Of a stretch of DNA of 64,000 nucleotides, positions 17,288 through 24,979 are shown in pieces; the stretch's first letter is position 1, and the number at the start of each line of letters is the position of its first letter. The notes under the pieces were generated by a model, which saw only the letters and a list, made by a program, of their open reading frames with translations, ran no database searches and had not been told where the DNA came from. The position numbers and the translations under genes were made by a program. Source of the stretch: DATHZQ01 sp963823505 (GTDB lineage: Bacteria > Actinomycetota > Acidimicrobiia > Spongiisociales > UBA5794); assembly GCA_963823505.1 (NCBI GenBank), contig CAWGLY010000005.1, positions 1,984,001-2,048,000 of the forward strand. Direction: 5' to 3'.

Positions 17288-18184
17288 TCAGGCGGTACCG
17301 AATCTCGCCTCGAAGCGCTCGGCCTTCCCAATGATGATTTCAGGCAGCGCCAGCAACTTCTCCTGGAACTCCGCCGCTCTTGGCGTCAGATCCTTGAGAC
17401 CTGCGATGTTCCACTGCTTCAGGAGAGGCTGCACGACGTTGTCGTGGTGTACCCGCAGGTTGTAGACGCCGGCGCGGGCGACTTCCACAGATCGGCGGAC
17501 AAAGCCAGGAATGCCCACGCCGGGCATCTGGAAGTTCTCGAACGTGCGATACATGCCCTCCATCACGACCGACGGCGCCTCCCTGAGCATCGCCGACATG
17601 ACGCCGCGGTAGAACACGAAGTGATGGTTCTCGTCTGCGGCGATGTTGCGCATCAACTCAAAGGCCGATTCGTCCTCGGTGATCTTCCCGGCATTGCGAT
17701 GCGAGATGCGCGTGGCCAGCTCCTGAGCCGCCGTGTACGAGAAGAGCTCTGCCGGCGATTGGGCGCTCGGCTCCCAGCCCACCCGCATGGTGGCCATCCG
17801 GTCGTCTTCGAGCTCCACAGGATCACAGTTCCGTGACGTCAACAGGTAGCTGCGGATGGCGATCGCATGCTGGCCCTCCTCGGAGGTCCAGATGCCGTTC
17901 CAGTTGCGCCAGACCTCTGAGTCCGGCAGGAACTTCTCGAGGGCAAGGTGATAGGAAGGAAGGTTGTCCTCGGTGAGGAGGTTGATGACCAGCGACGTGC
18001 GCGCCCGCTCGTTGATCGTGCATTGCGACTCTTCCCACGGGAGATCGCGGAAGTTGCGTCCCTGTTCCCACGGCACCAGATCGTGGAAGTACCAGTGGCT
18101 CCTTCGCTCGGAGTGTTCTTTGGCGAGGAGGGCTGCGTCGTCCTCAACGGCTGCCAGCAGCTCGAATTCTTCGTTCAGGGACAT
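17288..18184 (-). CDS. acyl-ACP desaturase (DesA-like, diiron)
   Basis: The protein has 298 residues. The ferritin-like desaturase motifs are present: EEGQH near residue 129 and DENHH near 217 (E-x2-H type iron ligands), with an upstream Glu in the ERARTS helix. The family introduces a double bond into acyl-ACP in the cytosol using ferredoxin and O2. The length is close to mycobacterial DesA1/DesA2. The ATG at 18184 has a GAGGAGG ribosome site; the longer open frame upstream overlaps the promoter region of the divergent kinase fusion. It is a single gene. Confidence 0.85.
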   Translation of the reverse strand: MSLNEEFELLAAVEDDAALLAKEHSERRSHWYFHDLVPWEQGRNFRDLPWEESQCTINERARTSLVINLLTEDNLPSYHLALEKFLPDSEVWRNWNGIWTSEEGQHAIAIRSYLLTSRNCDPVELEDDRMATMRVGWEPSAQSPAELFSYTAAQELATRISHRNAGKITEDESAFELMRNIAADENHHFVFYRGVMSAMLREAPSVVMEGMYRTFENFQMPGVGIPGFVRRSVEVARAGVYNLRVHHDNVVQPLLKQWNIAGLKDLTPRAAEFQEKLLALPEIIIGKAERFEARFGTA

Positions 18185-18390
18185 TCCGCCTCCTCGGCGC
18201 GGGGCTATGACATGGTCCACGAGGGACCGCGGGTGCAGGGCTTCCGGGGTGGGTACCCACGATAGGCCGCCGGACCAGCATTCGCCCGTTGGTTTCCCCA
18301 TGCAGATTCTGCGTATCTCGGGCCACCCCCGCCCGTCAGGTTCGTACGTGCGTGTTTCTGCGCGCAAGATCTGTTGTGAGAGAGAGCATC

Positions 18391-21300
18391 ATGAGCAAGG
18401 CCTCCAGGGGCTCATGGGCCGTAGCGTCTGTTGCGTCCTTCGCACCCCAAGCGGCAAACGTCGGATCACCGTCCGCAGCCCCCGCTCCCAAGCGGGATCC
18501 CATAGCGGCGATCGACCGCGTCGAACTGCGGGTTCTCGGTCCCATCGAAGCGTCCGTGGGTGGAGCGCGCCTCGAGCTCGGCGGCCCGAAGCAGCGATCG
18601 GTGCTCGCCGTTCTGGCTGCCTACATCGGCAGCACCGTCTCCACCGAGCGACTGATCGAGGCCGTCCACGGACAGAATCCGCCGTCGGGGGCGCGCAGGT
18701 CGCTGCAGACCTTCGTTTCCAACCTGCGCAGGAGCCTTGGCGACACCGTGCGGCGGGATCGGGACGGGTACCGGATCGACGCCACAATGGTGACCACCGA
18801 CGCCGCCGACTTCGCCGAGCTCTACGAAAGCGCGCTGGCCGACACGGCACCGGAGTCGATCGCCTCGACACTGCGACTCGGAGAGAGCCTGTGGCGTGGC
18901 GCACCCTACGCAGACGTCGATGGACACACCGCGCTCGATCCCGAGATCACGCGGCTCACCGAATTGCGACTGAGTGCGCTCGAGCTCCGCATCGATGCGG
19001 AACTGGCACTGGGCGCCGACGAGTCCCTGATCGGGGAGCTGGAGACGCTGGCGGTCGCGCATCCATTTCGGGAACGCTTCACCTGCCAGCTGATGGTGGC
19101 GCTGTATCGAGCGGGCCGGCAGGCCGAGGCGCTGCGGGCATGCAATCGACTGCGCAGGCATTTGGTCGAGGAACTCGGCATCGATCCCTCTGAGGCGACG
19201 CGAGCACTCGAACAGCGCATCCTCGAGCAGGACGCGTCGTTGCTCGTCGCCGATACGGAGCCCATCCGCACCGTCAGAGGTTTTGAGTTGGGGGCTGTGA
19301 TCGGCGAAGGCCGATTCGCCGTGGTCTACGAAGCTCGCCAACCGAGCGTGCGGCGTGCGGTCGCCGTCAAGGCGATTCGCTCGGGCTATGCGCATCACCC
19401 CGAGTTTCTGCGCCGATTCGAGAACGAGGCACGACTGATCGCCGGCCTGGAACACCCTCACATCGTGCCCATCTACGAGTACTGGCGCGATCCGGACGGC
19501 GCCTACATCGCCATGCGCCTGCTGCGCGGGGGCAGCCTGGCCGACGCCCTTGCCCTCGGGGCGTGGGCCGGGGATCGGGTCGCGCGGCTGATCGGCCAGC
19601 TCGCTGCGGCCATCGCCGCTGCGCACCGCACGGGCATCATCCACAGGGACATCAAGCCGGCCAACGTCCTGCTCGACGAGGACGGCAACGGCTACCTCGG
19701 CGATTTTGGGATCGCCAAGATCATCGGGGCGACCCACACACTCACCGACAAGGGTTCGCCGGCCACGCCTGCGTACGCTGCGCCGGAGGTGCTGGAGGGC
19801 GGAGAGCCAGGTCCCGGCACGGACATCTATGCGCTGGCCATCGTGACCTACGAGCTGCTGGCGGGCACCCACCCGTATCCGACGGAATCCGTTCCCGCCC
19901 TGATCACTCACCACCTGAAGGCGCCCTTGCCTGCACTCCATGTCGAGCGTCCCGCCGTGCCCACCCGGGTGGACGAGGTGCTCGCCAAGGCGACCGCAAA
20001 GAACCCTGCACTCCGCTATCGCGACGCTGCCGAGTTTGCGACCGAGCTTGCCGATGCGTTCGGCATCTCCTCGGCTCCCCATCCGGCAAACGGTCGGCGA
20101 CCCCATGCGGACGTGCCCCGGCCCACCGTCGCCGACTTCGTGACGGACGAGACGCCGTTTGGACCCATCGCCATGGACGAGATCTCGACCAGGGACGTCT
20201 ACGAGGCGCTGTACGACCGGGACAATCGCATTCACGCCGAGATCCTGCGACGACGCCCTTCCTTCATCGTGGGTCGACGCGGTGCAGGCAAGACGGCCCT
20301 CATGCGCACGCCGATGCTCGACCCGCGCAACCTGCTGGTGGAGTTCAAGTCCGCAGACCTGTTCGCCCATGTTCTGCATTGCGTGGAGACGATCGAGAGC
20401 AGCGGCGGCCGCCTGTTCGTGAAACAGGTTGGCGACATCTGGGAAGGCGTCGTGTGGAGCGGGCTCTGTCTCGCCACCTTGCAGTCGACCACGGCGCCGG
20501 ACGAGATGCGCGCCGACATGTTCACGGTGCAGCGATTTGTGGCGGCACTCGGTGATCCGGCCGGGATGACCGTCGACGACATCGGGGCGGCGTACTGCCG
20601 AGCGCTCGCCGGAGCATCGCCGGAGATGATCGCCGGCGACGGCGCCCGGCTTGGCGAGGCCAAAGAGGCGTGCCGTTCGATCCTCGACCATCGGAACGTT
20701 CACGCCGTCGTCCTGATCGATTCGATGGAGGATCTGCACACCGAGCTCGACGTGCTGGCGCGGCCGCTGGCGGGCCTCTTCGGTTTGATCGGACGGTCCG
20801 ACCGCTCAGCCGTCCCCGACTGCGACTTCCGATTCTGCTACCCGTCCGAGCTGTGGATGAAGCTGTCCGACTTTGCGGCCAATCCGCTCAAGGACGCCGA
20901 AAACCACATCACATTGCACTGGAACGCCAAGGAGCTGATCAAGATCGCCGGCAACCGGCTGGCGATCTACCTCAAGCTGCACCATCCCGGTGTCCTGGTC
21001 GATGCATTCGGCAAGCGCGCCTACAACCCACGCTCCTTCGACGATGCCAAGACGGTGTTGCTGGCCGTGCTCCCTGCAAACCTCACCAACCAACTCGGAG
21101 CTGATGAGGACACGATGGCGTACATCATGCGGCACACCCAGCTCGTCCCGCGACACCTGCTCCGGATTCTCAACGGGATCATGCGCCGCAACCGTGAAGT
21201 GGGCGGCGACCCCACATCGGTGACCGCCGAGGCCGTCATCGAGGGCGTGCGCCAGGTCGAGGAGCTGCTTGCGGCTGAGATCTTCAGCGCCTACTCGGCC

Positions 21301-21678
21301 GTCCACCCCTACGGCAGAGAGGCGTGTCGCCGCGCAATCCCGGAGTTGTCGCTGTCGTTCACCGACGGCGATCTGCACCGGGTCTACAACCGCACGGGTA
21401 TCGCCAAGACCACAGGGCTCGAGTATTTCGGGTTCAAGGAGATGCTCGTCGAGATCGGCGCTCTCGGCCGCGTCAGCCGACGTACCGATCGCTACGTCGA
21501 GGCCGAATTCGACTACACGCTGCCCAGCCCGATGTTCACAGGCCACAACGACGACCTCTGTCTCCACCCGCTGTTCAGTCGCGTGTTTCAAGCACGCACG
21601 ACCACGGCCCGCGGCGACGGTGCGCCCAAAGCGGTCTATCCGTACGGCTCCGACCCGGCCCATGCCGACGAGTGGTGA
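18391..21678 (+). CDS. SARP/BTAD - Ser/Thr kinase - P-loop ATPase fusion
   Basis: The protein has 1095 residues and four parts. An OmpR-type winged helix (about 43-120) is followed by a BTAD helical domain (130-285), the pair that defines SARP regulators. Then comes a complete Hanks-type kinase (297-555) with GEGRFAVV, the Lys of VAVKAI, HRDIKPAN and DFG. A linker leads to a P-loop ATPase starting with GRRGAGKT at 628-635, continued by about 460 residues that recall Sll1717-type ATPases. All catalytic kinase residues are present. It should bind DNA and phosphorylate a partner or itself. The signal is unknown. No membrane segment is visible, so it is cytosolic. The ATG at 18391 has a GAGAGAG site. 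The gene is divergent from the desaturase by 206 bases. Confidence 0.88.
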   Translation: MSKASRGSWAVASVASFAPQAANVGSPSAAPAPKRDPIAAIDRVELRVLGPIEASVGGARLELGGPKQRSVLAVLAAYIGSTVSTERLIEAVHGQNPPSGARRSLQTFVSNLRRSLGDTVRRDRDGYRIDATMVTTDAADFAELYESALADTAPESIASTLRLGESLWRGAPYADVDGHTALDPEITRLTELRLSALELRIDAELALGADESLIGELETLAVAHPFRERFTCQLMVALYRAGRQAEALRACNRLRRHLVEELGIDPSEATRALEQRILEQDASLLVADTEPIRTVRGFELGAVIGEGRFAVVYEARQPSVRRAVAVKAIRSGYAHHPEFLRRFENEARLIAGLEHPHIVPIYEYWRDPDGAYIAMRLLRGGSLADALALGAWAGDRVARLIGQLAAAIAAAHRTGIIHRDIKPANVLLDEDGNGYLGDFGIAKIIGATHTLTDKGSPATPAYAAPEVLEGGEPGPGTDIYALAIVTYELLAGTHPYPTESVPALITHHLKAPLPALHVERPAVPTRVDEVLAKATAKNPALRYRDAAEFATELADAFGISSAPHPANGRRPHADVPRPTVADFVTDETPFGPIAMDEISTRDVYEALYDRDNRIHAEILRRRPSFIVGRRGAGKTALMRTPMLDPRNLLVEFKSADLFAHVLHCVETIESSGGRLFVKQVGDIWEGVVWSGLCLATLQSTTAPDEMRADMFTVQRFVAALGDPAGMTVDDIGAAYCRALAGASPEMIAGDGARLGEAKEACRSILDHRNVHAVVLIDSMEDLHTELDVLARPLAGLFGLIGRSDRSAVPDCDFRFCYPSELWMKLSDFAANPLKDAENHITLHWNAKELIKIAGNRLAIYLKLHHPGVLVDAFGKRAYNPRSFDDAKTVLLAVLPANLTNQLGADEDTMAYIMRHTQLVPRHLLRILNGIMRRNREVGGDPTSVTAEAVIEGVRQVEELLAAEIFSAYSAVHPYGREACRRAIPELSLSFTDGDLHRVYNRTGIAKTTGLEYFGFKEMLVEIGALGRVSRRTDRYVEAEFDYTLPSPMFTGHNDDLCLHPLFSRVFQARTTTARGDGAPKAVYPYGSDPAHADEW

Positions 21679-21690
21679 GAGCCGATGGGG

Positions 21691-22314
21691 TCATCCGTGC
21701 GGCCCGCGGGCTCCAGTGATCCCCACTTCGCCGATGAACGCCCTGCGGAGTCGACCGAGCGCCCGTGCCCTGGTCGGCCCGATGCTGCCCACCGGTCGCC
21801 CGATGAGCTCCCCGATCTCCTTGTAGGTCAGCGGAGGATCGGCGACGAGCAGTCGCAAGAGCTCCTGCATGCGGTCCGGGAGCACGCAGAACGCGCTGAG
21901 GATCGCGGTGCGTTCGCTGTCGGTCATCGTGGTCTCCTCCTCGTCCCATGCGGTGGCCACCACCTCTTCGATCGACTCTCCAACGAGGACGAGCCGATCA
22001 CGTTTGCGCTGGGTATCGATCGCGTGCCGTTTGGCAGTGATGGCCAGCCACCCACCGAGCCGCTCGGGGTCGCGGATACCGTCGAGGTGGTTGAGCAGCT
22101 TCAGCCACACCGCCTGCGACACGTCTTCGCGAGTCGCCTGATCGAACCGGAACCCGGACACCACGCTCCATACGAGCCCTTGATAGCGGTCGATGATCGT
22201 GTTCCACGCCCGCTCGTCGCCGTCTCGGGCACGCTCAACGAGGATGGTTGTCGTGGCTTCGCCGTACCCACGGTCGCGGACGGCGACCGTTGCCGTTTCC
22301 GATGTGCCTCTCAT
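21691..22314 (-). CDS. ECF-type RNA polymerase sigma factor
   Basis: The protein has 207 residues. The region 2 helix contains RYQGLVWSVV and the region 2.3-2.4 pattern DVSQAVWLKL. The region 4 segment contains LTYKEIGELIGRPVGSIGPTRARALGRLR. About 20 extra residues precede region 2. No anti-sigma gene is adjacent; the secreted zinc-protease-like gene lies upstream on the same strand. It ends 12 bases from the convergent kinase fusion, and an exposed link to that kinase is possible but unproven. Confidence 0.88.
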   Translation of the reverse strand: MRGTSETATVAVRDRGYGEATTTILVERARDGDERAWNTIIDRYQGLVWSVVSGFRFDQATREDVSQAVWLKLLNHLDGIRDPERLGGWLAITAKRHAIDTQRKRDRLVLVGESIEEVVATAWDEEETTMTDSERTAILSAFCVLPDRMQELLRLLVADPPLTYKEIGELIGRPVGSIGPTRARALGRLRRAFIGEVGITGARGPHG

Positions 22315-22481
22315 AACCCGCCCCTCGCCGGTCGTGTGCTCGGTGCAGCATCCGCGCCGCCTGTCAAGACGTTGTCAACGGATCCCGTTGACCGACACCA
22401 GCAGCCAGGTGCGCTGGGCCTGCCGACCTTCGGCCGACGACGACGCCGGGTCGTGCACGACGGCTCGTGCACCACCCGGCC

Positions 22482-23150
22482 TCACCCCGACAAGGGTTCG
22501 ACGCCGGTGGCCGCGATGAAGGCGGCCGCGATGCTCGCTTCGTCGTTCGGCTGGGTGCGGCCGTATCGTGTTGCGGTCTCGCCGAGACCCCACGCCAGCA
22601 CGTCGGCCAGGTGCTCCTGACCCTGCTCCAGCCACGCTCCCGCCTGCCACTCGCCGACGCCTCGCAACGCCATGAACCGCTCCCGATCAGCGTCGGAGAG
22701 CGCATGACGGTCGAACACATGACCGAGTTCGTGCAGCAATGTGTAGTTCGAGTTGCACACGAACACGATGGCGGTCCCGTCCCGCCATGTGGCGAAGCCG
22801 CTCCGGGCCTTCAGCTCGGACCCGGCGCAGCCGCTACGGGTTCCGTGCATCCAGATCTGGACGAACGGCAACTCGATGCCGGCTTCCACATATCGACTCA
22901 GCGCCCATTGCACATCATCGACACGACGGTTGTTCTGCGCGTAGACGGTGGCGCCTTCGAGCTCGACCTTGACCGGGTAGTCGGCACGGGTGGGATCGTG
23001 GAGCTGTGGGACCTCCGGGTTCGTGTGAGAAAGGGCCGTGAGGTTGCTGACCTGTTTCCCCGGAGGTCCCGCGCTCCGCTCGCCCGCCTGTGCAGGCGAG
23101 ACCACGAGCATCAAAGCGAGAGCTGCAACTGAGGTGCGGGTGAAGTCCAT
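22482..23150 (-). CDS. secreted zinc-metalloprotease-like protein
   Basis: The protein has 222 residues. A signal peptide ends at about AQAG (residue 23). The core motif HELGHVF near residue 140 supplies the two His and the catalytic Glu of a zincin. A possible third ligand is in the EHLADVLAW helix some 40 residues later, a gluzincin-like spacing. Two Cys pairs may form disulfides. It is probably exported and acts on cell-wall or extracellular protein. It is upstream of the ECF sigma gene by 167 bases on the same strand. The ATG at 23150 begins directly at the signal peptide. Confidence 0.75.
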   Translation of the reverse strand: MDFTRTSVAALALMLVVSPAQAGERSAGPPGKQVSNLTALSHTNPEVPQLHDPTRADYPVKVELEGATVYAQNNRRVDDVQWALSRYVEAGIELPFVQIWMHGTRSGCAGSELKARSGFATWRDGTAIVFVCNSNYTLLHELGHVFDRHALSDADRERFMALRGVGEWQAGAWLEQGQEHLADVLAWGLGETATRYGRTQPNDEASIAAAFIAATGVEPLSG

Positions 23151-23287
23151 TCCCGCAAGGTCGGTCGCGGCAGTCGGCGACCTGCGAAAAGCGCGTCACA
23201 GCCGAGTCAACGGCGTCAAGAACGAGTCAACGGGCCGAGGCTCCGACCGATCCGATCAGAAAAACGGCACCGGGGCTACACTTTGCT

Positions 23288-23311
23288 GGATCGGTCTCCC
23301 AGAACCGATCC
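23288..23311 (+). promoter_or_regulatory. leader hairpin before the YLDPGTG gene
   Basis: GGATCGGT at 23288-23295 pairs perfectly with ACCGATCC at 23304-23311 across an 8-base loop, 23 bases before the start codon. A possible -10 TACACT lies at 23277-23282. It may be a transcript-end or stability element for the envelope cassette. Confidence 0.35.
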
Positions 23312-23334
23312 ACCCACAGTTGGAGCACCACAAA

Positions 23335-23535
23335 ATGATCATCGGATATCTCGACCCCGGAACAGGCACGCTCATCGTGCAGGCCGTCCTCGGCGGCGCC
23401 GCCGGAGCCGCCGTCTTGTTCAAGACGAAGGGTCGCAACCTGTTCAAGAGGGGCCGCACCGACGAGCAGGCAACGCCCGCCGCCACCGACGGTGACGCCG
23501 GCGAGGCGGCCGTCCCCACGGCCTCTACCGACTGA
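23335..23535 (+). CDS. small membrane protein with YLDPGTG motif
   Basis: This 66-residue protein begins with IIGYLDPGTGTLIVQAVLGG, a conserved N-terminus I recall from small proteins next to envelope-polysaccharide genes. One hydrophobic segment is followed by KTKGRNLFKRGR and an acidic, Ala/Thr-rich tail. The ATG at 23335 has a TTGGAG site. It is the first gene of a cassette with the methyltransferase (14 bases later) and the sulfatase-like gene. Role unknown; a membrane adaptor is plausible. Confidence 0.75.
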   Translation: MIIGYLDPGTGTLIVQAVLGGAAGAAVLFKTKGRNLFKRGRTDEQATPAATDGDAGEAAVPTASTD

Positions 23536-23549
23536 CGCAGCCCACTCCT

Positions 23550-24977
23550 GTGGACGACGCTCCGTCGCTCGACGCTGCCCCGCGCATGGATGTAGATCCC
23601 GGCTCGTACCGCGATCCGGGCAGCCGCGTCTTCCGACGCAACAGCGACGTGTTCCGTGCGCTGGATGCACGAGCCATGGCAGATTGGGAGCAACTGCAGA
23701 CCACACGGTTCTTCTCAGCAGGCGTTGCCGACGGGACGATCGTGTCCACCGAGCGTGTCGATGTCGCCCCGCCACCGGGCGAGTGGGCCGGCGTGCTGCG
23801 GCACGATGCGATCCCGATCATCTCGTATCCCTACGAGTGGACATTCTCGATGCTCCGCGATGCCGCCCTGCTCCAGCTCGACCTGATGAGCGCGGCGCTG
23901 GCCGAGAACATGATCCTCAAGGACGCCACGCCGTACAACGTGCAGTGGCGCGGACCCCGTCCCGTGTTCATCGACATCGGGTCGTTCGAGCGGCTCGAGC
24001 CCGGAGATCTGTGGGTGGGCTACCGCCAGTTCCTTCAGCAATACCTCTACCCGCTCATGCTCACCGCACGCGTTGGCGTTCCGTTCCAGCCGCTGTTGCG
24101 AGGCCAGCCAGAGGGCATCAGCGCCGACGAGCTGAGCCGCATGCTCTCGCCGAAGGATCGCCTCCGTAAGAGCTCACTGCTCCACGTCATCCTGCCCGCA
24201 CGGGCGGAACGCCGGTACGGGATGGAAGGCGGAGACGTCGACGTGCGATCCGAGCTCCAACAGGCCGGCTTCACCACGAACATGATCGCAACCAACGTGA
24301 CGGGCCTGCGCCGCATCGTCGAGAGCCTGTCATGGGACCCCGGTTCTTCCACGTGGAACCGCTACGCCGCAGACTGCGACCACGTCGAGCTGCAGCGGGA
24401 CGCCAAAGCCGACTTCGTCACCGGCTCGCTGCTGGAACATGCCCCTGACGTCGTCTGGGATCTCGGGACGAACGATGGCTACTTTGCGAAACTCGCCGCC
24501 GTCACCACGGACCAGGTCCTTGCGCTCGACGCCGACCACCTGGTGCTCGACGAGCTGTATCAGTCGTTGCGGAACGCCGGCGTCCCCAACGTGCTGCCCC
24601 TCATCCAGGACCTCGCCAATCCGTCCCCAGGGATCGGATGGCGCGGCTCGGAACGGCCCCCGTTGCTCGATCGGTCGTCGCCCGATCTCGTGTTGTGCCT
24701 CGCCGTCGTCCATCACCTCGTCATCGGCCGCAACGTGCCCCTGCCGGCAGTGGTCGACTGGCTGGCCGGCCTCGATGCCCACGTCGTGCTCGAGTTCGTT
24801 CCCCCTGACGATCCGATGGTGCGCCAGCTCACCGCCAACAAACGGTCCCACGAGATCCACCGTGACTACACCGAGGACGCGCTTCGGGAGTATCTCGCAC
24901 GCAGCTTTCGCATCGAACGGGAACAGGCGGTACCTGCAGGGAACCGGCGGCTCTTCGCACTCACTCCGCTCCGCTGA
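23550..24977 (+). CDS. kinase-like domain fused to SAM-dependent methyltransferase
   Basis: The protein has 475 residues. The N-terminal half contains DATPYN (residues 125-130) and FIDIGS (140-145), spaced like the catalytic Asp-x4-Asn loop and the metal-binding Asp of small-molecule or lipopolysaccharide kinases. The C-terminal half is a Rossmann methyltransferase with motif I DLGTNDGYFA near 311 and VLALDAD after it. The kinase assignment is inference from two motifs; no clear ATP-binding Lys is seen, so it may be a pseudokinase. The GTG at 23550 is chosen because it is closest to the preceding gene; ATG 23586 is possible. It is followed by the sulfatase gene with 2 bases between. Confidence 0.75.
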   Translation: MDDAPSLDAAPRMDVDPGSYRDPGSRVFRRNSDVFRALDARAMADWEQLQTTRFFSAGVADGTIVSTERVDVAPPPGEWAGVLRHDAIPIISYPYEWTFSMLRDAALLQLDLMSAALAENMILKDATPYNVQWRGPRPVFIDIGSFERLEPGDLWVGYRQFLQQYLYPLMLTARVGVPFQPLLRGQPEGISADELSRMLSPKDRLRKSSLLHVILPARAERRYGMEGGDVDVRSELQQAGFTTNMIATNVTGLRRIVESLSWDPGSSTWNRYAADCDHVELQRDAKADFVTGSLLEHAPDVVWDLGTNDGYFAKLAAVTTDQVLALDADHLVLDELYQSLRNAGVPNVLPLIQDLANPSPGIGWRGSERPPLLDRSSPDLVLCLAVVHHLVIGRNVPLPAVVDWLAGLDAHVVLEFVPPDDPMVRQLTANKRSHEIHRDYTEDALREYLARSFRIEREQAVPAGNRRLFALTPLR

Positions 24978-24979
24978 TC

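Noticed and set aside
18466..20739. 757-codon minus-strand frame within the kinase fusion
   Set aside because: It is antisense to well-defined kinase and SARP motifs and has no domain of its own.
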